NCBI GenBank assembly: GCA_963678705.1
Contig: OY783209.1
Coordinates: forward strand, 11,470,001-11,534,000
Direction of reading: 5' to 3'
Length of the DNA: 64,000 nucleotides
Source of the DNA: Panorpa germanica
Lineage: Eukaryota > Arthropoda > Insecta > Mecoptera > Panorpidae
Shown: one piece after another, positions 11,793 through 22,908 of the stretch
How positions within the stretch are numbered: the first letter of the stretch is position 1
How the letters are laid out: each line of letters opens with the position of its first letter
Notes under the pieces: generated by a model
Seen by the model: the letters and a program-made list of their open reading frames with translations, nothing else
The model's database searches: none
What the model was told of the DNA's origin: nothing
Translations under genes and position numbers: made by a program

Positions 11793-13004
11793 GGAACTAT
11801 TTAAAATTGCGGTTACTTCAAATTCTTTAATAGTTATAATATTATCTTGAAATAAGTTCGTTGTAAGGTCCCAGGCACGCTGATTCATAAATATCCCCAA
11901 ATTCCTTTTTACTTACGAAGCTATTCTATGTTCTCCAAGTCTGCTGCAGTCTGTTGTTTGTACCATGGCTTGCTTGCCTAGCGATATGTACTATTCGGCG
12001 CTAGGTGGGTACATTCAACTACACACTGCTACATCAGACACACACACACACACACAGACGCTGCTCTACTCTCAACAGAGATATGTAGTTCGTTTCAATT
12101 TTCTTTTTGTTTGGTTTTTGTTATTTCCCGTATATTCTCCCGTTTATATCTACAAACATGTTTTTTTTCTCTCATATGTTCACGAACATCTTTATATATA
12201 TAATTTTAAATTATGTGTATACTTTTTCTATTTGCAATGTGTCTATACTTTATAATAAAATAACTGAAATATTTTTAGATTTTATGAAAAACTTTTTCAA
12301 AGTTTCCCTTTACATTTTTATCTGTTTATATTCACTTTAATTAATTCGTTAAATTAGTGATCAAAGAGTATTTTATATTACAAATATATTTTAGCAATGT
12401 CAATGTTAAAAAACAACTGCGCCAGAAGTTCCATTCACCTTAAGTTCAAAGATAACCTCTGCGTCATAAACAATGAATATTAAAAGATTATTTGTTTTCG
12501 CATCGATATATGTATGTAGCTGCAGTTTATAGAAAAAAATTAAAAATGCACATAGCCTTGAAGTCGCGATATAAATATAAAGTCAACAAACAAGTTCTGA
12601 TATGCATCATTAGTATTTAACGATTCTAGATTGACCTTGGCAGTCTTAATTTGGTTGAAATTAACACAAATACTATTAATTATTAAACATTTACGTATAT
12701 GATTCTTAATTATATTATTTAAACAGTAGTACTATTTATTTTATTACTGTGTTGAATATATGTGTATATCAGAAGTGGAATATAAAGAAGAATAAGCTGA
12801 AATTAATTGGATCACGCGGTTCGTTCTACTCCGCCTGTTTTCCGCTCTTCTTCCCACTCTTTCCTGGCAGCTTTTTGAGGATATAAACACAAGTGGGTTT
12901 TAATAAGGTGAGTTTTGGTTACAATTCTGCTTTCATAATCAATAAAAGGTTAACGGTAATAAACTCATGTTACAAATTACATAACATTTATATAAATACG
13001 TATA
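11793..13004. other. Unassigned DNA with a (CA)n run
   Basis: A (CA)n microsatellite occupies 12036-12058. Upstream, an ATG in good context (TACCATGGCT, 11965) opens a 96-residue frame, but beyond residue ~45 it is low-complexity and AT-driven. No known protein was recognised. The remainder is AT-rich. Confidence 0.45.
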
Positions 13005-13426
13005 ACGATATTTAGAGGCGGTCTTAGGGGGTGGCAAGTAGGGCAACCGCCCGGGCCCCGCATTCTCACGCAACAACCAAAGTAGAAAAAATCATTACTA
13101 TATATGTATTTGAATCTCGCGCCTCGCTCTTTAGAAATCTCACTAAAATCACTGCGTATATCTTCTAAGGCATTCATGTACCTTAGTTTATCATCATTAA
13201 TATTTGTCGTCTTTGTGCTTGTTAACTTTTATAAATCTTCCAATATATAATTTTATTTCTCGTCAATTATCATCAAAAATACTTACTGACAATTTACATA
13301 AATTATACAAAGAATAAGTGCCTCGAAAATATCTGCCGCCCTGGGGCCTCGCAAAGATCTGCCACCTCGGGCCAAAGTTCTGCTGCCTGGGGCTTTGCAA
13401 TGGCTAAGGCCGCCCCTGACGACATT
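13005..13426 (-). mobile_element. Family H hAT-like MITE, copy 1
   Basis: A 406 bp element (13013-13418) is flanked by 8-bp near-identical duplications, ACGATATT (13005-13012) and ACGACATT (13419-13426). The ends are TAGAGGCGGTCTTAG and CTAAGGCCGCCCCTG, that is CAGGGGCGGCC-type inverted repeats. An 8-bp duplication with CAG-starting ends identifies the hAT superfamily. Inside, a minus-strand frame (up to 13177) reads MNALEDIRSDFSEISKERGA and is shared with the other two copies. No transposase domain is recognisable. Confidence 0.8.
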
Positions 13427-14329
13427 AAACAAACATAAAAGCTTATTGGTTGAAAACCTGTAGACTTAACGATACCAACATATTTTAAAAAATAACGATG
13501 ATTCACGAAACGAGAGTTACCTTAATTTTCTACGCTACTGTACCGTCAATTTATATTCAAGTTTTCATAATTTACAAGTCATAATAAACAAACCTTTGTA
13601 ACTTAAAATGTAGTTAAAAAGTCAATTGACTATGACCTAATAAACGGTATAATATTTCAAGAAAACTTTTGTAATATACGAGAGAGTTAAGTTGAAAAAA
13701 CCTATAATAATACTTATGGGCTACAGCCATTCATTCTTCTCTTGTTTGCGTACAATGAACCTCACGAAGACGATTTTACGGGAGGATCGAAGTGGGAGGC
13801 AATGGGATGCTCCGGGTGGGGTACTGTGGGGTTTCAGGGGATGATTCATCACATTTATAGACAGAATATATACATATGTATAATATATTGTCATCTATTG
13901 TTGAAATGAACCCATGCCCTGGCTGCCCTTGTTGGTGGCAGTACCTTCACCTTCATTATCCAACAGTATTTGACTTGATTGTATTTATCCAACGTGGCAT
14001 AATGTTTAGTACGACAATCCTATGCAACTCATGTGTGTGTGTGTGTTTGTGTGTTTGTCCTAGTTGATAGAAACCTAAATTCAAGTTGGGATTGTCGGTG
14101 TAATTAGTCACAATCTCAACAAAGCCAACTCTCCCTTCAATGACTAATAATACTCCGAAAATAGACAAATATTTGGAATATTATTTATTTTAGAATTTAT
14201 GTACTAAAACTTATAAAACAGTTATATAGTAAATAAACATAGAACTATTACTTTCTAATTTATGTTATAGTATAATTACAGTAATCAGGTATTAAATTCT
14301 TCAATTTAACTGATTTTAGTCAGAAAGAA
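13427..14329. other. Unassigned DNA with a (GT)n run
   Basis: A GC-richer, G-rich patch occupies about 13735-13850. A (GT)n microsatellite lies at 14031-14057. No gene was recognised. Confidence 0.45.
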
Positions 14330-14893
14330 CCCCAAACTCAGAGAAGGAGGCACAAGTGTGGAAGTTGAGCTAAGAAGAAGGGACAAGGAGATACAGCAAC
14401 AGGAAAGAATGGAAAAAATCGAGAAGAGCAATTACAACACAAGATATAAAAGGATTTGGGAGACAGAGAGACAGACACAAAAAACATGAGAAGGATTGCC
14501 AGGTTTAGATTGGGAAACGAGGAGAAAGGAAACAGATACTGGGCAAATAGCGAGGAAAGGAATTTGAACTGGAGCACATTAAGTTTTCTTATCAGAAAAA
14601 AGTAATGAGCGAGAAGAATATTGTGCAGTTATTAAAGGGAGGCAGTGAAGGGAAGAGGTGTATGGCGGAAATAGAGAAAAGGGACGTGGAAAGAAAAGTA
14701 ACGCCAGAGTAGAAGTGATGTTAATCTGAAGTGACAAAGAGACGAAGAGACAAAGAAGACAAAAGGAGTAGGTTTTTTCTTTTGGAATTGCCATGTAATT
14801 AAGCACAATGATATGTAATTTATGGATTTAAGACAGAAGAATGTAGTGCCTAATGGCACTACAAAAACATTACAATAAATAAATAAAATAATA
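14330..14893 (+). mobile_element. LINE fragment 1 (Jockey/CR1-like ORF2 C-terminus and 3' end)
   Basis: This purine-rich plus-strand sequence translates in pieces into the C-terminal region of a non-LTR retrotransposon ORF2. One frame gives KIEKSNYNTRYKRIWETE (from ~14355). After a frameshift another gives IARFRLGNEEKGNRYW (~14490-14545), then a W-S-T-L segment corresponding to the ETLEH block. The IARFRLGNE..NRYW string is typical of insect LINEs of the Jockey/CR1 type. Downstream a 3' UTR with TGTAGTGCCTAATGGCACTACA-type sequence leads into an (AATAA)n tail at ~14873-14900, so this is the true 3' end of an inserted copy. It is 5'-truncated and riddled with shifts and stops, so it is dead. 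Confidence 0.75.
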
Positions 14894-14900
14894 AAATAAA

Positions 14901-15207
14901 GTGTCCTCCTAACAAAATTTATATTATTAGATTATTACTTAAAGTTTTTGGCATATGATCTGTGAAAATTTGGGCAGTTTTTGACGTTTTAGTGGTGTAT
15001 ACTGCACATAAAGGCGCTTAACCTGTGGATTATCAAAACAATTATAGAATTACGATATAATCTTTACAGCATATTGTTTTTATTTCTATGTACGTAACAT
15101 AATCTGGTTGATTAATAAAACCATGCTTCGTTTACAAATGATTCGCTGCTTATCGCTTCTTCATAAAATGATTTGGTTACTGTTTGTCGTATGTAGGTCA
15201 TTTATTG
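14901..15207. other. Unassigned AT-rich DNA
   Basis: No gene or repeat was recognised. Confidence 0.5.
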
Positions 15208-15350
15208 GCGCGAATACTAACGGGTCCCGTAGCGCTACGATGACGACGCGACGATGATGACGCGATGACGATTATCGTGGCGGGGTCGGGCGGGCGCGGG
15301 GCGGCACGTTAGCTTAAACAGTAAATGAGGAGGGGGGAGTAGAGGGCGGT
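15208..15350. other. GC- and CpG-rich island
   Basis: About 140 bp, with the densest part ending near 15312, rich in CG dinucleotides. It includes repeated GACGACGCG/GATGACGCG words and a run of GGGCGGGCGCGGGGCGGC. It contrasts sharply with the surrounding AT-rich DNA. No open frame of note crosses it. It could be a regulatory island, a fragment of a GC-rich exon, or old satellite-like sequence. Confidence 0.4.
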
Positions 15351-15630
15351 AATACCGTTCCATGTCGTTAAGTAGAATTGAGTAATGGAATCCTCATTAA
15401 TATTCATTTATTCAAACGAAATAAAAGACATAAAAGAGGGTAATTTATAATAATATGGAATTGACATAGAAATGGTGTATAGATTTTTTGATATATTTAT
15501 TTATCAAATAAATATGTTGTGATGCTTTTAGATTCAATGAAAGTGGCGCGATTTACAACTTTAACAATTACTCGAATAATTAATTGAATAAATACGATTT
15601 TTTTTTAATAAAATAATGTGTGTAAAGCTC

Positions 15631-15847
15631 TAAAGGCGTCCGCACATGAGGCGACTGTTTGTAAACCTTAGCCCCGAATCTGACCGAACTGAAGTTTGAA
15701 ATCAGTTTTCTTTCATTCGTGCCGTGTGTTTTCTCTCACTCGTATACACGTGCGATGTCTCACTAACAACACAGTTCCATTATCATTCGGTTCGGGTAGA
15801 TTCGGGGCTAAGGTTTGCAACCAGTCGCCTCATGTGCGAAGGGCTAA
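15631..15847. mobile_element. Family E MITE, copy 2 (short form)
   Basis: A compact ~211 bp element (15634-15844) between TAA repeats (15631-15633 and 15845-15847). Its inverted ends run through GGCGTCCGCACATGAGGCGA on the left and the complement on the right (CGCCTCATGTGCGAAGGGC), continuing inward through TTAGCCCCGAATCTG. Most of the interior of the long form is absent. The open frame across it is simply the inverted repeat in translation. Confidence 0.8.
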
Positions 15848-17390
15848 ATACATATTATTCTAATCTTCAAGTTTGTATGTTATGGACTCTAACCTCTAGC
15901 AGTTTCCAACCAAGGAAAATGCACGGGAGAGCCGTCAATCGATAGAGGAGAAGGGTTCACGCTACACATCAGCCGGTCATGCAACTTTGGCGTATGCAGC
16001 AACAGTCTCGTTTAAAAATATCCACACCTGGTATAACAAACCGTCCAGCTGAAATAAGAGCCTATGAATATTGCAGTTGAGACACTTTACCTTTCAAAAA
16101 TCCAATTATCTATTCTTCTAGTTACCTGCTAGTTGTAGATCTCTTAAATAATATAAATAAAACAAAGAACAAAAGCAGAAAAATACATCATTATAGAAAA
16201 CATCATATAAACTATAAGTTTAAAAGTTCTTAAACAAAAGTTTGTAAAGTAATTTCAAATTAAACCTTTCTAACTAATTCAGATTGAGCATCTACAAAGT
16301 CGTTGCAAATGGTCTCAGGACTCCTAGTGCCAGACCATTGCCACATTGCGAGGAAGGCCACCGCCATCGGTACACTACACCGCCAGAACACTATAGAGCA
16401 GCTAACAGCCAAACGAGCACGAAGAGAACAAGAATACATAGCACAGCACAGAGAGGGTATTAAACTACGAAACAAGAGGACAAGGGGACAAGGGGACGGA
16501 GTAAGGGGGTGAGGACACAAGGTGATATTGATCCCATGTATCAAAAGGTTGTTACATTTTTATTGTTAGTATATTTAGTAGGTATTAAACAACATTCTGA
16601 ATGGAAAATGAAAGAGAATCATGTATTATACAAATATAGTCGTAGCTATGATTGATAAAGGGTAGTTGGCATACACCCTTTAATTAAATATTGATATAGG
16701 CGCATATTTTTACGTAAGAGCACTGACCCCAACCCTCGTTGCGTGCTAAACCTTGACATTGTATAAAAATGATTGAAGTAGAAAATTTTATCATTTTTTT
16801 CACCACTTTTAATTTCATATTTTTGCAGCTTAGATTATATCATGTATTAGAAACGTCAACATTATTTTCTCACTAACTAGAGGGAGATAGAGAGAGCTGA
16901 GTCATTGACCATAACGCTCGACTATGCTGAGGACTGGTACGAGTATAGGAAATAATCTACAAATGTACAATATTAGAAAATGCAATTTATACAAAGCAAT
17001 TAGGTGTTAGAGCATGTAACGGACGTATTTCCGTAAGTCGTAGTAAATTATCGCGCGATTTAGGCCTAGTAGACAAGCATTAAAATAAACTTTGTCATTT
17101 CCATAGAAAGACAGAGACAACACCATATGAACATATTAATCAAACAGAGACAGCGCTAACAATTTTGACTTTGGGCAGACTTATATTCACCAAGTCAGTG
17201 TGAGTAAGTTTTGTTACCAGATGGATAAAGTTCGGATAAGTTGTTGGCTTTGAAATAAATAAACTTCTTTTAGTAAAGTCTAGGAAGTTATTCAGAAGTC
17301 AAAAAGTTGCTTAAATTATTTAATGATCTATAAATATCAATAGGCAATTATTTTTGTAATATTGATTTCTATAAATTATTTGTCTTGGTT
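15848..17390. other. Unassigned DNA with a GC-richer open patch
   Basis: At 16283-16512 the sequence is GC-richer and open in frames on both strands. A branch-point-like CTAAC and an acceptor-like AATTCAG precede it (AG at 16281-16282). One plus-strand frame reads IGTLHRQNTIEQLTAKRARR and continues as a charged helix-like segment. I do not recognise it, and the overlapping minus-strand frame is longer. It could be a decayed exon or a retroelement scrap. The rest is AT-rich with no features. Confidence 0.3.
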
Positions 17391-17606
17391 CTTGATTTGG
17401 TGATTGACTTTTGGCTTCGACTTATACTTAAAAGAGGTTATAAGAGCTGTATAAATCTATAATACGATAATGAATTTTATCTTATTCCTTTCTGTATAAA
17501 TTATAGAAAAATAAGTGAGTCAGTGCTTTTTAGTTATATCGGCAGTTTATACCCTACAACTTCTTTTAAGTATGAGTCGCCGCCGAACTCTCGTAATTTG
17601 AACTAT
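17391..17606. mobile_element. Family B MITE, copy 1
   Basis: A ~215 bp element. The right terminus is well kept (TTTTAAGTATGAGTCGCCGC, then CGAACTCTCGTAATTTGAAC). The left terminus is decayed, with CGACTTATACTTAAAAG (17418-17434) still recognisable as its inverted partner. The interior matches copies at 31.4 and 54.4 kb (TATAGAAAAATAAGTGAGTC). No coding capacity. Confidence 0.75.
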
Positions 17607-17740
17607 AGATCTTTTATTGTAATAATAACATAGTAATAGATTAAGATCTCAGAGCCCCCAGATCTATGTCAATTTAGCAAGTAAAAATTTAGTAGTTAAG
17701 AACGCAATTAACTAAACTAGCTATCCCTGAATAGTGCGAC

Positions 17741-17890
17741 ACGTTACGTCATAAATATGGCCGACATCTCTAGCGCTAAAACTGCATTCAAATTTTTAAT
17801 TGATATATCTCCGTCAACATTTAGATATTTACTAAAATAAAAACGCCATTATACATTTATTAACATCAATTTCAATCAACATTTGAGAAA
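17741..17890 (-). mobile_element. Divergent family A fragment (subfamily A2)
   Basis: It matches the family A segment from TCAATCAAC through the AGCGCT core and the CGGCCATATTTATGACGT stretch. It then diverges into a sequence (GTCGCACTATTCAGGGATAG in complement) shared only with the A2 copy at 57851. Termini are missing. Confidence 0.65.
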
Positions 17891-18906
17891 TGAATTCATA
17901 AATAGAAGATTTCAAAGCGAAGTGTACTAAGTGAACTAAATTAAATGATAATTATTAATCACACGTCGCTCTGTGACGAGGTAAAAAGTCTTAGTATACC
18001 TGTAATGTAAGTGTTTACTTTTTTATTAACACATTTGAAGTTCAAGTGAAATTCAAACTAATAAAGAGAGAAGTAATAATAGCTGATAATACCATGTCAA
18101 TAATGGAACTTGTAGTGGGATGGAACATAACAGTAACAATACCGTTATCCCGATCCCGGTCCCGGTACAGTCTCCCGTACTCCCGCCCTCCCAGTATTGA
18201 ACTCATTGAGCGGATTATAAAATTAAATAAACTTAAGTAAAATAAAACAAAATTTTATTGTAATTATTAAAAACTACATTACTAAATTTTATTTCATCCA
18301 GTGTTAAAAATTCTAGTGTAAATTTTCACGTTCATTCAGAACTTTTATATTGTACTTTTGAAAAAGCGAAAACTAGAAATTTTATTAAATGTTTCAACTT
18401 GCGTTAACTGTTAATCGTTAAAACAAGTTGAAACCGGAAACAGTATTTATCTTGGAGATATGAAAAGTTAAAGTTAGACTCAGACACCTAAATACTTATT
18501 AAGACCATTAGTACAAAGCAGCATGTATGTGTGTATGTACGGGTACATCTATATTGTATACACTGTACAGTCTGTGGTATAGTCTATGTGATTCCAGACA
18601 CGATCCTATACACTTCGATAAACTTTGACAGAACTTAGATAAAGAACACCCCTCATTTATCATCCCTCTTACGCTCCCATGCGACCCCATATTACTAGGG
18701 TGGAATGTCAAAGCTAGACAGCTTTAAGTTTTATTTATAACTTTGTAAGAGACACGAACTTTAATATGGTACAAAACCTAAGTTCAATTAAAACAATATT
18801 GTGTTTTAATATTAGTAAAATTAATTTTGTAATACCTAAAATTAAAAATTACGTTTCGTCGACACATTGGAAATAATTCAATTTATTTCTTGTTTTGCTT
18901 AATTGA
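17891..18906. other. Unassigned AT-rich DNA
   Basis: A CCCGATCCCGGTCCCGGTAC-type imperfect repeat lies at about 18147-18170 within otherwise ordinary AT-rich DNA. No gene was recognised. Confidence 0.45.
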
Positions 18907-19165
18907 TTATTTCCACAAATACAGCAAGAAATACTTCTCTCTTCCTGGTACTTTCTCTCTTGTTTCTACTCGGTCATTCCTTCTCTTTACCTCCGTCATC
19001 CACCCCTTCCATTCACTGCCTCCCTTTAATAACTGCACAATTTTCTTTTCACTTTTTAGTCTTTGCTCACATAAATACATAATGTGCTCCCGCACACCTT
19101 GCACATCCTTTCTCCTCTATTTTCCTAGAATCTACTGCTTTTCTCTTCGTTTCCCAATCTAAATC
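18907..19165 (-). mobile_element. LINE fragment 2 (ORF2 C-terminal zinc-knuckle region)
   Basis: The minus strand encodes FRLGNEEK, an in-frame stop, then ERMCKVCG. After a one-base shift it reads REHIMYLCEQRLKSEKKIVQ and continues as LLKGGSEWKGWMTEV. This matches fragments 1 and 3 and shows the C-x2-C...H-x4-C knuckle found at the C-terminus of many Jockey/CR1-type ORF2 proteins. The copy is 5'-truncated and inactive. No clear 3' tail is visible next to it. Confidence 0.7.
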
Positions 19166-19269
19166 TTGCGACTCTTCTTATGTTCGTCTTGTACCTTCCT
19201 ACTTCATTGTTATTAAAACCATAAAATGACCTTCTCGGATAAACAGAATGATAAAACGTAATTTCTGGA

Positions 19270-20247
19270 TTAATAAAATGATATATTATTATATTATATT
19301 ATATTAATTGTGTGCCTTTCGGCTTTACAATCTACATTATTAAACTTCTTAATGCATATTATATAAATTCAAAGTTAAAAAACTAAACTTAAACTATTCT
19401 AGACTATTACTACTTCGAATAGTACTTTCTGTTTCTTCTTTTCTTGATCCTCTCTCTTCATGTCCCCTACTCCTCCTTTATTCACACCGTTTCCTGTTTC
19501 TCCTTCCTTATTGCCTGTATCTTCATCTATCACCTCTTGCCTTCCTTGTCTCCTCTCGACAAACCCTCTATTATCTTTTCACTATCCTTTCTGCCTTCTC
19601 TCTTAGTTTTCACTTCTCCACTTATGTCTATTACGCTCTATCTTTACTATTTCCTCTTGACTCTCCTACTTTACTATGTTATTATTGTCTCTATTTCCGT
19701 CATCTATCTCTAGTCCTTATCTCCTTTCCGAAAATCCTTTATTTTTCTGGACTAAAGTTTAACTGTTTCCTCGCTACTTCTTTCTTTCTCCTGCTTCCCT
19801 TCACTGCCTCTTTTAGTACTTCCTCTCTCTTTATGTTCCTTATGCAACCCAGCCACAAGCTTATTTATTGTCCCGTTTTTTCTTTCCTTTTTACTATTTC
19901 CGCCATCCACCTCTTTCCTTCACTGCCTCCCTTTAATAGCTGGCCAATTTTCATTTCGCTCACTACTTTTTCCTTACACTCAAACTTAACGTGCTCCAGT
20001 GTTTCGTTTTCTCTCCTCTCGTCCTCTCTTCCTCCTCGATCGTCATTCCATTCCTTTCAAAATACTCCTTTCTCTTTTTTGGACCTCCTCCACCCCCCCT
20101 CTTTATACTTTCCTCCCTTATTTTAAAAGAAGAGTTTTTAGAGAATAAAATTAAAAGAAGAGTTTTTAGAGTTATTAGAGACATAAACTGACCTTTTCCA
20201 TTGTTTTGTACGTTTAAAATATCAAAAAAACAAACCATGTTAACCAA
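19270..20247 (-). mobile_element. LINE fragment 3 (ORF2 C-terminus with 3' UTR and tail)
   Basis: On the minus strand the end of the ORF reads EYFERNGMTIEEEERTRGEK. A one-base shift at ~20007 follows, then ETLEHVKFECKEKVVSEMKI and GQLLKGGSEGKRWMAEI, with a stop near 19865. It is followed by ~500 bp of purine-rich 3' sequence and a terminal hairpin-like TGTAAAGCCGAAAGGCAC (19311-19330 in complement). The end is an (ATATT)-type tail at 19276-19310, so this copy keeps a genuine 3' end. The reading frame is broken. Confidence 0.7.
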
Positions 20248-20249
20248 TA

Positions 20250-20992
20250 AAGAAGAGAAAACAAAATCACCAATGAATATAGTACCGGAAATAACAAAAT
20301 TGAAACATATTATTTGACTATGTCAATGTTAAATGTTATTTTTAAACAGCTAGCCAAGCCATTGACTGTTACTTGTGTTATGTGTTTTGTATTATATAAT
20401 ATCGTAAACCACTATACAGTATTCTTATCTCGGGTCGGAGTTTCGTTTACGGAAATGTAGATACCTATTGTAAAACGTGATAGACAGAGAGAGGTATATA
20501 GATAATTAAAAAAAGAATACATATTACATTAGAGTAAGTGAAACATAATATAGTTACAATGTTTCTATTGAACTTCAGAGCTATACGTGCTGTTCTTCAA
20601 TACATACACAAGCACTAGTGGTAGTGTAATTGTATATGCAGTATTATATACCATACAATGTACCTAATACATTATGTATCAATTGTTGTTTGTAGTTAAA
20701 TTGCTGTTCATAATTACGTTTATGATTAACTTGTTTCTGTGCGTGAGAAATAGTAAAACAAGCTTTGAAATCAATGTAAAGCTATAAAAAAATTAAAAGG
20801 AGAATTGTTTGTCACACTTTCTAAACAACTAAACTATTGTGTATACATATATACTCGTATTTATAGTATTACCAATTTCTTTTTGATTTTTATTTTTGCT
20901 GGTATTTTGGCTGGGTTTTGAATACTTTGAAGTTTGATAATTCCGTGGCTTTTTGAATTTCCGTCAACTAATAATAGACTAATTAATAGATT
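20250..20992. other. Unassigned AT-rich DNA
   Basis: No gene or repeat was recognised. Confidence 0.5.
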
Positions 20993-20994
20993 AC

Positions 20995-21140
20995 TGACGA
21001 TAAAAAAGAAACATATTTTCCAATCATATACTCGAAATATATTTCGAACATATAATCGAAAATCCAAAATGATTTCTTTGGTTGATAAGTTTCTGCAGGT
21101 AAAGCGAGTTTTTTCTTTTTTTATTGATTTTATTGAGTGG
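20995..21140. mobile_element. Family I fragment
   Basis: Internally deleted fragment of family I. It matches the GACGATAAAAAAGAAACATA start and the CCAAAATGATTTC..GGTTGATAAGTTTCTGCAG segment of the complete copies, with most of the intervening ~200 bp missing. No termini. Confidence 0.65.
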
Positions 21141-21233
21141 AGAGAGGTCTTCTATATTTTTAAAATATGAGTAAGAATTAGATTCTATTGTATTCAGTGT
21201 AGCGTTGAGTTTTGTTCCATCATCCTCTTCTCC

Positions 21234-21887
21234 TTAAGTGGGGGGTAAGGTCAAGACGATAAAAAAGAAGCATTTTTTCGATAATGTTTTTTGACGACAT
21301 AGTTAATATATAATTATTTCTATAATTACTAAATGATAAAATGATATTTGAAGAATACTTTGTGAAATTTTCATAAATAAATGTCAAGAAATGAGGCATT
21401 GACGACGAATCTCCGCAGACGTCACAAAAAAAAGTAACATTGCGGTACCACTCATAACTCATCACTGGATTTTCTGAAATCGAAAAACCAAAATGATTTC
21501 ATTAGTTGATTATTTGATTTTTTTGCTCACAGCACTTAAAAGTCAAAATACCGATTTTTCATGAAAAAAATCAGAAACTTTGTTATTTTAAAATACGTTA
21601 AAACTAAAAAATTTAAAAAAAACCTCGGCATTTATGTAAAGAAAGAGTGTGCAAAATTTCAAAAGAATCGGTCCAGTAGATTTTGAGCTAGAGGGCACCG
21701 ACTCTGAAAAAGCTATGTGTGAGAAAAACGCGTTTAAAAGTTTCAAAGAAACACGAAAGCAGATCAGTGAGGTGAAGACTTAAAACTCTATATCTCCGAC
21801 AGTTTTACTCCAATCGACTTCAAATTTTTACACAATAAACTTAATATGTTGTACAATAATATAAATTTTTTTAAGTTGAAACCTTAA
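21234..21887 (-). mobile_element. Family I MITE, copy 1
   Basis: Starts at TTAA (21234-21237) followed by GTGGGGGGTAAGGTC, and ends near AAACC-TTAA (21884-21887), about 646 bp. TTAA at both sides fits a TTAA-specific transposase (piggyBac or Kolobok groups). The minus-strand frame up to 21465 reads MSYEWYRNVTFFCDVCGDSS and is also open, with small changes, in the copies at 48.9 and 55.5 kb. No catalytic motif is visible. Confidence 0.65.
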
Positions 21888-22908
21888 GTTGAAATTTTGA
21901 TATTTTTTTATTAATTAGAAACTAATGAACTAATATTTGCTACTATTTAAATATTTTCAATAAGCCCGGCCCATTGGGGTTAAGCCTTTTCGATGACCTT
22001 TCCAACATGTGACACGTGATGACCCCCGGGGCGCTCAGCGGGTACTTTATTAATATTGACCCACGTCAACATAAAAGGTCAAAAGGTTGCAATAATATTA
22101 GGCGTAACACAAAATATTAGAAACATTAAAATATATACTTTAAAATTTATGTAGTAGAAGCTCTATCACTGACTGATGGTAATGAAATAAACAACATTAG
22201 CACAACCTTGAGAAGATGGAGCGTTAATGGATGTTGTAGCTACAGGTGTCTAATAAAAAACACCTGGGTGTTTATAATGATTAGATCTGTGATACTGGGC
22301 CTGTGAGTTTTATTTCATAGATAATACAATTTATTTTGATGAGCTAATATAATAAAACTGTTAATACCTTAAAACTTAGAACAATATCTGTTTTTATATT
22401 TGTTTAAAGGGTCTAAAGGGTGTAACGCATTACAACACAGCTTGAGACATTAAACAATGAGGCAAAATAAATAAAAACAACTTTGAAAAATACTTTATAA
22501 ATCATAATTCGACAAAAAGTCATAGAACGAACCAGACATAAAAGAACTCTGATAATACCCACCCGTCATGATCAGCTGATTCGGCATTAAAAGAGTGGGG
22601 GTGCGTCTACAGCCCACTGCTGCTCACGCGGCAGACAAACCGACGTAGCGGGCGTTAATAGCACACGCAGCCACACGCTGCTCACACTGCTAAACACACA
22701 CACGCATAGACACACAAACACATGCGTACGAATGCACACACTCTCATATATTTTATCTAATTTAAAAGGACAAACAATGCCAGATATATTTTAAGATAAG
22801 TAGGCACATGTACAGGGGGTTAATAAATCATAAACTGCTTGCATGTTTAGGTATACGTATTCAGAAAATCTGCACGTTCGGTCTTAAAATAATTAAGTAA
22901 TAAATAAG
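21888..22908. other. Unassigned DNA with a GC patch and CA-rich stretch
   Basis: A GC-richer patch (ACCCCCGGGGCGCTCAGCGG) lies near 22020-22045. A second GC-richer region runs over 22560-22690, followed by imperfect (CA)n at 22692-22740. No gene was recognised. Confidence 0.45.

Noticed and set aside
14338-14859. Minus-strand Phe/Leu/Ser-rich open frames
   Set aside because: They are the antisense of the purine-rich LINE fragment, whose plus strand gives the recognisable ORF2 motifs.
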